A stretch of 10,946 nucleotides of DNA, taken from NCBI GenBank assembly GCA_020850915.1, contig JADZDV010000328.1, positions 1-10,946 of the forward strand. The letters are read 5' to 3'. Below the pieces are notes generated by a model that did no database searches, had not been told where the DNA came from, and saw only the letters and a list, made by a program, of their open reading frames with translations. Made by a program: the position numbers and the translations under genes. Below are positions 1 to 9,655 of this stretch, in pieces; position 1 is the first letter of the stretch, and the number at the start of each line of letters is the position of its first letter. This DNA comes from Chloroflexota bacterium (GTDB lineage Bacteria > Chloroflexota > UBA6077 > JADZDV01).

Positions 1-153
1 CGCCAGGAGGCGGTCGACCATGTCACGCGCAGGGCGATCGCAGAGGCGCTGGGGCCAGTTGGTGACCTCGGCAGTCAGCTCGGCCATCGCCTGGGCGGGG
101 AGGGCCGGTCCCAGGCCGCTCCCACTAGAGTACAGCCTCTCTCGCGACGTCAT
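1..153 (-). CDS. Unidentified protein, N-terminal 51 residues (runs off left edge)
   Basis: An open frame on the minus strand starts at ATG 153-151 and is still open at base 1. The start is set by a Shine-Dalgarno GGAG at 163-160, six bases upstream. An in-frame ATG at 165 lies within that same SD context and is less likely. The peptide begins MTSRERLYSS, has a Gly/Pro/Ala-rich stretch (residues 14-25), then MAELTAEVTNWPQRL and ends RDMVDRLLA at the edge. From about residue 26 the codons end almost always in G or C, as in the neighbouring genes, and the peptide looks helical and amphipathic, which supports real coding. I do not recognise the family from this fragment. It faces the same way as gyrB, 283 bp downstream of it, with the MITE-like element between them. 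Confidence 0.6.
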   Translation of the reverse strand, partial: MTSRERLYSSGSGLGPALPAQAMAELTAEVTNWPQRLCDRPARDMVDRLLA

Positions 154-285
154 TAGAGTCTCCATCGTGCCGAGGCTGGTCCTCGGGCAGGACGGCCTGG
201 ACGACAGCCGCGCGACCGGGGCAGACCCAGCCAGAGCGTGCTCCCTGACCGGGAGCATCGAGACCGCGGAAGGGCAGACACACCC

Positions 286-394
286 AGCCTGTCTCAGAAT
301 TCGAGAATCGCTCGAAATTCGGCACCTCGCCTTCCCAAAGGCCCCGGACGAACGGGAACGTGAAGTGGCGGAAGCGACAATTCTGAGACAGGCT
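286..394. repeat. MITE-like element: 16-bp perfect terminal inverted repeats around a 77-bp core
   Basis: AGCCTGTCTCAGAATT at 286-301 is exactly repeated in inverted form (AATTCTGAGACAGGCT) at 379-394, giving a 109-bp unit. The core (302-378) has no convincing ORF. Just inside the left arm is a smaller near-palindrome, TTCGAG-N5-CTCGAA (300-316). A long perfect inverted repeat around a short non-coding core in an intergenic gap is the layout of a miniature inverted-repeat transposable element. I see no clean target-site duplication (left flank ends CACCC, right flank begins CCACC), and I cannot name a parent IS. The alternative is a structured RNA or cruciform between gyrB and the next gene. 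Confidence 0.5.
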
Positions 395-402
395 CCACCG
401 GT

Positions 403-426
403 CCACCCCTACCGTTCATCGGGTGG
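403..426 (-). terminator. Weak hairpin just after gyrB
   Basis: CCACCC (403-408) and GGGTGG (421-426) can pair around a 12-base loop, about 10 bases past the gyrB stop on the minus strand. There is no T-tract after it, so intrinsic termination is doubtful. It is listed because it is the only simple stem directly after the gyrB stop. Confidence 0.2.
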
Positions 427-436
427 TCTGCGACGA

Positions 437-3459
<3,023 letters not shown>

Positions 3460-3465
3460 CCCACC

Positions 3466-3471
3466 ATTTTA
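3466..3471 (-). promoter_or_regulatory. -10 element TAAAAT for a leaderless membrane-protein transcript
   Basis: On the minus strand TAAAAT (3471-3466) is followed by six bases (GGTGGG) and then the GTG start. A -10 hexamer ending six bases before the start codon would place +1 on or next to the GTG, as in leaderless bacterial genes with a TANNNT box. No good -35 is present 16-18 bases upstream. The GGTGG itself is too close to the GTG to act as an SD. Confidence 0.45.
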
Positions 3472-3540
3472 CCATAACACGCTCGTGGCTCTCCACGACG
3501 CGGCGCGGCCCGGGTGCGCCCGAAAAACGTTGCAGCGTGG

Positions 3541-3567
3541 TTGACAGACCGGTAGAGGCGCTACAAC
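3541..3567 (+). promoter_or_regulatory. Candidate promoter for the S24-like gene (TTGACA-N15-TACAAC)
   Basis: A consensus -35 TTGACA (3541-3546) is followed after 15 bases by TACAAC (3562-3567), four of six matches to TATAAT. The spacer is shorter than ideal. It lies about 70 bp upstream of the S24-like ATG in the divergent gap 3460-3639, which otherwise holds only the leftward TAAAAT box. Confidence 0.45.
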
Positions 3568-3639
3568 GGCCGTTTCAACCCAGGTCGGTCGCAGCCGCGC
3601 GGTTCTGTATCGAGAGTGAAACGAGCGGGCGGAGATGGA

Positions 3640-4029
3640 ATGGCGGACAACGCGGTGAGCTGGAACTCGGAGCTGCCGTCCGGACGCAGCCCATTCTGGG
3701 TTCGCGACGAGGCCATGGCAGTGCTTGGTCTGCACCCTGGCGGGGCGGTGAGCGTGGACACACGGCGTGACCCGGTGGACGGTGATCTCGTGGTTGTCGA
3801 GCTGGAGATTGACGACGACTCCATTCGAACGATTCGCTTCGTTCACCGGGATGGCGAGCGGCTTCGTTTCACAGCCGCCAACTCGCGCGAGGCGGCGATC
3901 GTGGTAGACGAGGACGCTTGCATCATCATGGGGGTGGTGCACGGGCGGCTAAGATTCGAGCAGCGGAGCGGCCAGCTTGCCGCCATCGAAGAGCCAATCT
4001 CCCCGGAGGAGCTATCAGAGCACCCCTGA
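3640..4029 (+). CDS. Stand-alone LexA/S24-like domain protein without catalytic residues
   Basis: This 129-residue acidic, soluble protein has no signal peptide. By eye, residues 24-106 follow the C-terminal domain of LexA and S24 peptidases: HPGGAVSVDTRRDPVDGDLVVVE matches the LexA DGDLLAV...NGQVVVARI region, TIRFVHRDGERLRF matches TVKRLKKQGNKVEL, AANSREAAIVV matches PENSEFKPIVV, and IIMGVVHGRLR matches the closing EGLAVGVIR strand. In this alignment the catalytic Ser of the S-M pair is Ala25 and the catalytic Lys is Arg66, so no self-cleavage is expected. There is no DNA-binding domain. The start is ATG 3640, with SD GGAG (3631-3634) five bases upstream. GTG 3616 would add eight residues but has a poorer SD. 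A scaffold or regulatory role is inference. The homology is visual and needs a profile test. Confidence 0.7.
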   Translation: MADNAVSWNSELPSGRSPFWVRDEAMAVLGLHPGGAVSVDTRRDPVDGDLVVVELEIDDDSIRTIRFVHRDGERLRFTAANSREAAIVVDEDACIIMGVVHGRLRFEQRSGQLAAIEEPISPEELSEHP

Positions 4030-4160
4030 TTGGCATCACATTCCCGTCTCGGGCCTCGTTTCCACACACGACGGCGCGACGTCGCGGGCGTGACGGCTGC
4101 GAGAATCGAAACGTCCGCGATCTACGCCAGGACAATGCCCATAGTGTGGCGTTTGGACCA

Positions 4161-4188
4161 TTGACACGCGGGGTCGCGGGTCGATAAT
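4161..4188 (+). promoter_or_regulatory. Strong sigma-70-type promoter for the beta-propeller gene
   Basis: TTGACA (4161-4166), a 16-base spacer, then GATAAT (4183-4188): eleven of twelve consensus matches, the best promoter in the window. The start point would be near 4195, giving a leader of about 43 bases before ATG 4238. The rest of the 208-bp gap 4030-4237 shows no gene or strong repeat. Confidence 0.75.
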
Positions 4189-4237
4189 AGAACAGGGCCG
4201 CGAGGCCCGGGCGTGTGTTGGAAGGGGTGTCGACACC

Positions 4238-5197
4238 ATGCGGCGGCTGGCCGGGATCTGGATAGCGCTGCTTGCGCTCGGCGCGAGTGTGCTGCCGGCC
4301 GGAGCCGCCATCCAGGATACGTTCCACACCCTCGTGAACGTCGATGTCGTGGCGGCGCTGGCCACAAGTCCGGACGGCGTCGTCTATCTCAGTACAGGCT
4401 CGGCCCGCCGCAGCGGCCAGCTCTACGCGCTGAGATCGAACAGCGAGATCGACGACACAATCTACGTCCCAGCCGGACCGACTGACGTAGTGGCGCTACG
4501 CGGGATGGCGTTCGACGACGCCGGCAACCTCTACGTGGCGGACCTGGCCAACAGCGCGCCGGGGCGCGGACGGGTCATTCGGATCAGCACGCGGGGGCGC
4601 CAGACGGTGTTCGCCACCGGACTCACCGCGCCGCTCGGGGTGGCTGTTGACCGCGACGGCATCGTCTACGTCACCAACGGCGTGGATGGCTCGATCGTCT
4701 GGATCGGGCAGGACGGCGCCTCGGCCGAGTTCGTCACGGACGAGCGGCTGAAGCCCCACCAGCGGCGCGATTATGGTGCCAGTGGCCTGGTGATGTCGCC
4801 GGAAGAAGACGCGCTGTTCGTGACGAATCGGGCCGACGACAAGGTGCTGATGCTCCAGATCAATCGTGATGGCTCCGCGGGTCGGCTCACAACCCTCGCC
4901 GAAGCTGCGCAGTTGAGCTCGCGTGTCCGAGCAGCCGGCGGCCTGGCAGGCCCGGATGCACTCACCATCGACAGCCGGGGCAACCTGATCGTGGCCGCCT
5001 CGCGAGGAAGCCAGGTGAACGTGCTCTCGTTGGACGGTCGGTACCTGGGCCGATACGACATCAACACCAACGGCGATGGCGACGCGTCTCCCACGGCGGT
5101 CACGACGGCCGGTCGCCAACTGTACGTCGGCCAGTCGGCGACCGCCTCCGGCGGCTCACGCATCATTCGGATCTCGCTCTCGTCCGACTATGACTGA
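4238..5197 (+). CDS. Secreted NHL/SMP-30-like beta-propeller protein
   Basis: This 319-residue protein has a Sec signal peptide: MRRLAG, a hydrophobic core to about residue 19, then LPAGAA with likely cleavage after A23. There is no lipobox Cys. The mature part is built of five or six repeats of about 45 residues with an NHL-like consensus (GxAxDxxGxLYVxxxxxxxVxxI): about 86-116 (LRGMAFDDAGNLYVADLAN), 131-156 (PLGVAVDRDGIVYVTNG), 178-205, 237-263 (PDALTIDSRGNLIVA) and 285-313. This pattern fits a six-bladed beta-propeller of the NHL, SMP-30 or gluconolactonase type. The substrate or ligand cannot be told from sequence. The start ATG 4238 has a GGAAGGGG (4220-4227) ten bases upstream. It has its own strong promoter. 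The downstream phosphatase gene starts 95 bp after its stop and has a separate promoter-like site. Confidence 0.88.
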   Translation: MRRLAGIWIALLALGASVLPAGAAIQDTFHTLVNVDVVAALATSPDGVVYLSTGSARRSGQLYALRSNSEIDDTIYVPAGPTDVVALRGMAFDDAGNLYVADLANSAPGRGRVIRISTRGRQTVFATGLTAPLGVAVDRDGIVYVTNGVDGSIVWIGQDGASAEFVTDERLKPHQRRDYGASGLVMSPEEDALFVTNRADDKVLMLQINRDGSAGRLTTLAEAAQLSSRVRAAGGLAGPDALTIDSRGNLIVAASRGSQVNVLSLDGRYLGRYDINTNGDGDASPTAVTTAGRQLYVGQSATASGGSRIIRISLSSDYD

Positions 5198-5234
5198 TCC
5201 GCCACCTCAGGTCTGACGCGGCAGGGGATGAACC

Positions 5235-5263
5235 TTGCCGGCTGGCGCGGCGTAGGGTACTGT
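5235..5263 (+). promoter_or_regulatory. Candidate promoter for the PP2C gene (TTGCCG-N17-TACTGT)
   Basis: TTGCCG (5235-5240), 17 bases, then TACTGT (5258-5263). Match quality is moderate (four and three of six), typical of high-GC genomes. The start point would be near 5270, leaving a leader of about 23 bases with SD GGAG (5285-5288). The promoter overlaps the inverted repeat 5238-5278. Confidence 0.4.
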
Positions 5264-5278
5264 AACCCCACCAGCCGG
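5238..5278. repeat. 8-bp perfect inverted repeat spanning the PP2C promoter
   Basis: CCGGCTGG (5238-5245) is inverted as CCAGCCGG (5271-5278), 25 bases apart, with GGGT (5255-5258) and ACCC nested inside. It could be a regulator site, a stem ending the upstream gene's transcript (there is no T-run), or chance in GC-rich DNA. Confidence 0.35.
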
Positions 5279-5292
5279 GTGTGTGGAGCCCC

Positions 5293-6063
5293 ATGACCTT
5301 TGACATCGGGTCGTTTACCGACGTGGGTCGCCGCCGGAGCGGCAACGAGGACTCGCTGGACGTGATCCCCCTGCCAGAGGGGACGCTGTGCGTCGTCGCA
5401 GACGGGATGGGTGGGCACAACGCCGGTGAGGTTGCCAGCAGACTGGCGGTCGAGACGATGCGCCAGGTGTTCCCACGGGACGGCACGCCGCCGGAGGAGG
5501 CGCTCGTCGGATCGATCGAGCAGGCGAATACAGTGATCCTCCAGGCAGCGACCGAGGACCTGTCGCGCCAGGGCATGGGCACCACGATCGTCTGCGCGCT
5601 GCTGCGAGGCCCGCGGGCCCAGCTTGCGAACGTCGGCGACAGTCCCGCGTTCCTGGTGCGTGGCGAGAAGGTGACCCGCCTGACCCAGGACCACTCCTGG
5701 GTGGCCGAGGAGGTTGCGCGGGGCGTGCTCTCGCCGGAAGATGCTCACACGCACCCCTACCGGCACATCCTCACGCGCTGCCTCGGGCTGGCGCCAGAGG
5801 TCGACGTGGAGCTATACGCGCCAGTCGACCTGGATCCGGGCGACGTGATTGTGCTGGGCTCGGACGGGCTGTCCGAGCACGTCATGCCGGAGGACCTGCC
5901 GGTGGCGGTGGCTGGGCGAAACGCCCAGGCTGGCGCCGAGCACCTGGTCGCGCTGGCGAACGAGCGCGGCGGTAGTGACAACATCACGGTGATCGTCGCC
6001 CGCTGGACCGGCGAGTCGCACAACGTGCTCCGAGCGGACGTAACGACCGAGCTGTTCGCCTGA
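5293..6063 (+). CDS. PP2C-type (PPM) serine/threonine protein phosphatase
   Basis: Metal-dependent phosphatase removing phosphate from Ser/Thr residues; 256 residues, the size of a bare catalytic domain (compare PrpC and Stp). All family motifs are present in order: TDVGRRRSGNEDS (residues 9-21), VVADGMGGHNAGEVAS (D37-G38 at the two-metal centre), GTTIVCALL, ANVGDSPAFLVRGEKVTRLTQDHS, ILTRCLG, VLGSDGLSEHV (D191) and GGSDNITVIVARW (D229). D37, D191 and D229 are the expected metal ligands. There is no transmembrane segment, so it should be cytoplasmic. ATG 5293 is chosen for SD GGAG (5285-5288) four bases upstream. GTG 5281 in the same frame would bury that SD inside the gene. Such genes often pair with a Hanks-type kinase, but none lies in this window. 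The next gene starts 110 bp downstream on the same strand. Confidence 0.95.
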   Translation: MTFDIGSFTDVGRRRSGNEDSLDVIPLPEGTLCVVADGMGGHNAGEVASRLAVETMRQVFPRDGTPPEEALVGSIEQANTVILQAATEDLSRQGMGTTIVCALLRGPRAQLANVGDSPAFLVRGEKVTRLTQDHSWVAEEVARGVLSPEDAHTHPYRHILTRCLGLAPEVDVELYAPVDLDPGDVIVLGSDGLSEHVMPEDLPVAVAGRNAQAGAEHLVALANERGGSDNITVIVARWTGESHNVLRADVTTELFA

Positions 6064-6118
6064 TCGGCGTGACCGGTTGCGCAGGACTTCCGTTCGAGCT
6101 TCCCGGGGTTTGACCGCC

Positions 6119-6181
6119 ATGGCGCTGATCGCCGGACCACGTGTGCCGGCCCTGCCGCTCCGGACGCGGTCGTATGACTGA
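6119..6181 (+). other. Possible 20-codon leader ORF overlapping the ThyX-like start
   Basis: ATG 6119 opens a short frame (MALIAGPRVPALPLRTRSYD) ending at TGA 6179-6181, so its end overlaps the ATG (6174) of the ThyX-like gene in the arrangement TATGACTGA. A weak GGGG (6105-6108) lies ten bases before it. The main gene has almost no SD of its own, so translational coupling is possible. Such a short frame is easily chance. Confidence 0.2.
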
Positions 6182-7880
6182 CGCCAGGCGCTCGATCTTC
6201 TTCATGGTCGGCGTGGAGCCGGAGGTGCAGGCCTACGCCATGGCCAAGTACAGCCGATCCTCGCAGTCGATGCTGCAGAGCGTGCAGGAGCTCTCGGCCC
6301 AGCGCGCCGAGCAGTTCCTCAACACGTTCTACTTCGCCTACGGCCACCGGTCGATCGCGGATCTGGCAATGCTCGTCGTGGCGCTGGAGAACATCTCGAT
6401 CCTCGCCGCGATCCGCGTGGTGGACGAGCCGCTCTGGAACGGCCAGGAGCGCTCGACCCGCTACCAGAACTTCAAGGCGAGCGGTTTCTACCACCCGTTC
6501 GCGGCGGGCCATCCGGCCGCCGAGCAGTACGACGCCGTTGGGCGGGGGATGTTCGATGCGTACGAAGCGCTCACCGCGGAGCTGTCTGAGCTGCTTGAGC
6601 GCCATGTCGGGCGGCCGGACCGGATGGAGCTGCAAACCTATCGCCGCACGCTCCGCGCCCGGGCGTTCGACGTGGCTCGCCAACTCCTGCCGCTAGCAAC
6701 CCACACGAGTCTGGGCCAGGTTGTGAGCGCGCGCGTGCTGGAGCGCCAGATCTGCCGGCTGCTCGCCGATCCCCTGCCGGAGGCGCGGGAGATCGCGGCA
6801 GAGCTGCGCCAGGCAGCGACCCGGCCGGCCGAAACGCCGACGGTGAGCTACCCCGCGCCAGTGCGAGCCGCGCCGACGCTGGTGAAGTACACCAGTGAAG
6901 CCGCGTACGAGCGCCGAACGCTGGAAGCCGTGCGCTGCTGGGCTGGCGGTCGACTGGCGGCACTCGGCCGGCCGGATCGCGGACGGAGCGTGGAGCTGGC
7001 CGACGACGAGCCGCCCACGGACGAGCTGTGCGCCACGCTGCTCTATCGCGTCGACGAGCAGGGCCACAGCTACCGCCAGATCCAGGCGCTGGTTCGGAAC
7101 CTGGGCGAGGCAGAGAAGCGAGAGCTGGTCGAGCTCTCGCTGGAGCACCGCGGACCGCACGACGAGCTGCTGCGCGAGCACCAGACCGGATACATGGTGA
7201 AGGCCGATATCCTGGTGGACCTGGGGGCTTACCGCGACCTGCACCGCCACCGGCGCTGCGTCCAGATCGCCCAGCCGCTGAACGCGGACCACGGTGTCGA
7301 CGATCCGGCCTGGGTGTTCCAGCGCGGGCTCGGGCAGGAGGCCGCCGGAGAGGCGGAGCGGACCGGCACCGTCAGCCGTTATCAGGCAGCGCTGGAGGCC
7401 GCGGCGACGGGTGCGCGCGCCCTGGCGACGACGGAGCCGCGTGCCGCCCAGTACCTCTTCCCGCTCGCATCCCGAGCGCGCGTGCTGTTCAAGATGGATC
7501 TGGCTCAGTCGGCGTACATTGTCGAGCTACGCAGCCAGCCGGGCGGGCACTTCTCCTTCCGGGAGATCGCCTGGCAGCTCTTCACTCACCTGCGGGAGCG
7601 CTTCCCCCCCGTGGCACGCAGCCTGCGCGTGGACGACCCGCGAGAGCCGCCAGACCTGCTCCGACGGGGAGGAGGGATGCCGCGCCGAAGCTGCTGGACC
7701 GCCCGCTCCGGGTTGGAGGTCGGGCTCCCTGACACGACGCCGAACATGCCGGCACTTCAGGGATGGGCCTTCCGTTACCATCGAGTGTCGAGGGCACTCT
7801 CGCTCGTGGGTCACGCCGCACCCAGCCACGGTCGCTCGAGGCACGGGTTCGCCACGGTTGATTGCGCCGCGACCCACTAG
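6174..7880 (+). CDS. Tandem ThyX-like (flavin-dependent thymidylate synthase-like) protein
   Basis: This 568-residue protein has two regions like ThyX, the FAD-dependent enzyme converting dUMP to dTMP. Half 1 (about 15-230) has NTFYFAYGHRSIADLA (50-65), like the ThyX GHxSxxEH helix, then a segment ending QERSTRYQNF (91-100), like the end of the ThyX signature RHRxxSxNExSxRY, but with the leading RHR replaced by RVVDEP. Half 2 (about 235-495) opens LVKYTSEAAYERRTLE, has GHSYRQI (about 297) and YRDLHRHRRCVQI (about 350-362), which keeps RHR but lacks the ExSxRY end. Tandem ThyX-like proteins are known in Chloroflexota and Deinococcus-Thermus. Their activity is, to my knowledge, not established, and true thymidylate synthesis here is doubtful. 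The start ATG 6174 gives MTDARRSIFF; GTG 6141 would add a Cys/Arg-rich lead without an SD. Residues after about 498 look unlike ThyX and may be a read-through tail. The stop lies 24 bp before the kinase gene. Confidence 0.8.
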   Translation: MTDARRSIFFMVGVEPEVQAYAMAKYSRSSQSMLQSVQELSAQRAEQFLNTFYFAYGHRSIADLAMLVVALENISILAAIRVVDEPLWNGQERSTRYQNFKASGFYHPFAAGHPAAEQYDAVGRGMFDAYEALTAELSELLERHVGRPDRMELQTYRRTLRARAFDVARQLLPLATHTSLGQVVSARVLERQICRLLADPLPEAREIAAELRQAATRPAETPTVSYPAPVRAAPTLVKYTSEAAYERRTLEAVRCWAGGRLAALGRPDRGRSVELADDEPPTDELCATLLYRVDEQGHSYRQIQALVRNLGEAEKRELVELSLEHRGPHDELLREHQTGYMVKADILVDLGAYRDLHRHRRCVQIAQPLNADHGVDDPAWVFQRGLGQEAAGEAERTGTVSRYQAALEAAATGARALATTEPRAAQYLFPLASRARVLFKMDLAQSAYIVELRSQPGGHFSFREIAWQLFTHLRERFPPVARSLRVDDPREPPDLLRRGGGMPRRSCWTARSGLEVGLPDTTPNMPALQGWAFRYHRVSRALSLVGHAAPSHGRSRHGFATVDCAATH

Positions 7881-7904
7881 CACAGGTCGGGGTAGTCGAA
7901 GACC

Positions 7905-9545
7905 ATGAGTAAGAGCCAGCCACGGTTCTTCGCCAGGTTATTCCGCAATTCGCTGCTGCTTGCCCTCTTCCCCCTGACCGTTCTGACGTTACTCAGCGTG
8001 GCTGCGCTCAACACAATCATCGCCGAGCTTGGCCGGGCGGACAGCGCGTTCCTGAGCGATCCGGAGCAGTACGTTGGCGGACTGCGGGTGGCGCTGGGGC
8101 TGCTCTCCCTGTACCTGCTGGCCACCGTGGTGGGGCTGGCGTTCGTCTTCTCGCGGCTAGCGACGTCACAGTTGAGCGATTTCGCGAGAACGCTGCGCGG
8201 CGCGACGTCCGGTCGTGGCTTGCGCCATGGGGGACCGATCCGCGCGTCGGATGACGCGGGGGGCCTCGGTCAGGCGGTTGACGAGGTGCTCGACGAGCTG
8301 TCGGGTCTCCAGAGAAACGTGATTGGTCAGGTGGCGCGGCTGCAGGTCTTCGACGAAGTAGCGCTCTCGATCGCAAGCCTGCATCCGCTTGGCGAGACGC
8401 TCGGCCTCATCGCGGGCGCGGTGCCGCGCCTGGTCAGGGCACGAGTCACAGTCATCGCGTTGCTGGAGCCGGACGGCTCGCTGGATTTCCACGGGGGCGA
8501 GAACGCGCCGGACGCGCGCGCAACGGTCCAGTGTCTTGCACGGCGGCTGCTTCGCGAGAGCCGGCAGGGCAGCCACGTGAGCGATGCGCACCCGGACGAC
8601 GAACTCGCAGCCGCGACCCCCGAGCACATTGCCGCGGCGCCGCGCTGGAAAGGCAATACCATCGCCGTGCCGCTCCAGGGACGCGGGCAGCCGATCGGCC
8701 TGCTCTGGGCGGGCTTTGGCGAGTTGGAGCAGCTTGGAGCCGACGAGATCCGCGTGCTGGAGCTGCTGGCGGCGCACGCGGCGATCGCCGTGGAGAACGT
8801 GCGGATGTTCGAAGAGGTCGGCCGGATGGAGGCGATCCGGCACCTGAACTCTGCGAAGCAGGAGTTCATTGCCCAGGTCTCGCACGAGCTGCGCACTCCG
8901 CTGAGCCTGGTGCGCGGATACGCCGAGCTCCTGAGCGAGCGCGAAGTCCCCCGGGCGGACGCTGCGAGGATGATCGGCGAGATCCACGACGCCGCCTGTC
9001 GGATGAGCCGGATCGTAGACGACCTGCTGGACGTCTCCAGGCTCGAATCGGGACGGCTCAGCCTGCGCAGAGAGCCGATCGACATCAGCGACGCCGTCCA
9101 GACGGCCGTCAGGACGTTCCAGGCCGGTCCGGGCGCCCTCCGGCGCCTGGAGGTTCACCTGGACGACAGGCACTCCGTCCTGGCAGACCGAGAACGCGTG
9201 GTCCAGGTGCTCCTGAACTTCCTGAGCAACGCGGCAGTGTATTCGCCGGCGGACAGCCCCATCGTCCTGACGACCTGTCTGGATAGCAGTCAGCTCCGGA
9301 TCAGCGTCAGCGACGAGGGCATCGGTATCGCGCCCGAGGAACGCGACCGGATCTTCGACAAGTTCTACCGGATCGAGACAGCCCTGAAGCACCGAGTCAA
9401 GGGCACAGGCCTCGGGCTGGCAATCTGCCAGACGATCGTGGACGCGCACGGTGGCCGGATCTGGGTGGATAGCCGGCCTGGTCGCGGCTCGACGTTCTCC
9501 TTTACCCTGCCGCTGGCCGACATCCCCGCCGGCATCCTCGCCTAG
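7905..9545 (+). CDS. Membrane sensor histidine kinase (2 TM, HAMP-like, GAF, HisKA, HATPase)
   Basis: This 546-residue protein autophosphorylates on His and should pass phosphate to a response regulator. Two membrane helices (about 16-38 and 59-83) enclose only about 20 external residues, so sensing through a large outer domain is unlikely. A HAMP-like linker follows (about 84-140), then a GAF-like domain (about 145-300: ASLHPLGETLGLI, then IAVPLQGRGQPIGLLWAG and a closing helix LLAAHAAIAVENVRMFEEV). HisKA carries QVSHELRTPLSLV with phospho-acceptor H327. The HATPase has the N box NFLSNAAVYS (N438, N442), G1 DEGIGI (D470), F box FDKFYR and G2 GTGLGLAI (from G500). It is complete and probably active. 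No response regulator is in the window, so it is an orphan here. ATG 7905 has GGGG (7890-7893) eleven bases upstream, a long spacing. The ThyX-like stop is 24 bp upstream, so co-transcription is likely. A palindrome closes the unit. Confidence 0.95.
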   Translation: MSKSQPRFFARLFRNSLLLALFPLTVLTLLSVAALNTIIAELGRADSAFLSDPEQYVGGLRVALGLLSLYLLATVVGLAFVFSRLATSQLSDFARTLRGATSGRGLRHGGPIRASDDAGGLGQAVDEVLDELSGLQRNVIGQVARLQVFDEVALSIASLHPLGETLGLIAGAVPRLVRARVTVIALLEPDGSLDFHGGENAPDARATVQCLARRLLRESRQGSHVSDAHPDDELAAATPEHIAAAPRWKGNTIAVPLQGRGQPIGLLWAGFGELEQLGADEIRVLELLAAHAAIAVENVRMFEEVGRMEAIRHLNSAKQEFIAQVSHELRTPLSLVRGYAELLSEREVPRADAARMIGEIHDAACRMSRIVDDLLDVSRLESGRLSLRREPIDISDAVQTAVRTFQAGPGALRRLEVHLDDRHSVLADRERVVQVLLNFLSNAAVYSPADSPIVLTTCLDSSQLRISVSDEGIGIAPEERDRIFDKFYRIETALKHRVKGTGLGLAICQTIVDAHGGRIWVDSRPGRGSTFSFTLPLADIPAGILA

Positions 9546-9586
9546 CGCCGCCGAACGACTTGGCAGGTCCACCAACCCCTCGACGG

Positions 9587-9620
9587 AGACGCCGGGCGGC
9601 CGATCGGCCGCCCGGCGTCT
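9587..9620. terminator. Perfect 34-bp palindrome between convergent genes, likely bidirectional terminator
   Basis: AGACGCCGGGCGGCCGA (9587-9603) is followed directly by its exact reverse complement (9604-9620). The transcript would form a very GC-rich stem with a minimal loop on either strand. It lies 41 bp after the kinase stop and 35 bp after the minus-strand DapA-like stop, the expected place for a shared terminator. Neither side has a real T-run (TCTTGCG on the plus side, CCGTCG on the minus side), so it may act by pausing, by mRNA 3'-end protection, or with Rho. The rest of the 110-bp gap is featureless. Confidence 0.7.
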
Positions 9621-9655
9621 TGCGTGGCTGGGGAATCAGGCGAAGCGCGAGCGAG

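Noticed and set aside
278..402. Target-site duplication around the inverted-repeat element
   Set aside because: Flanks CACCC and CCACC share letters but give no exact direct repeat abutting both ends.
125..406. Minus-strand frame of 93 codons through the MITE-like element
   Set aside because: It has no SD, crosses the inverted repeats and shows no protein-like pattern. The real start downstream is at 153 in a different frame.
6110..6115. TTGACC as a -35 for the ThyX-like gene
   Set aside because: No -10-like hexamer lies 15-19 bases downstream.
8166..9575. Long antisense frame opposite the histidine kinase
   Set aside because: A shadow frame: the plus strand has all kinase motifs and the antisense protein has none.
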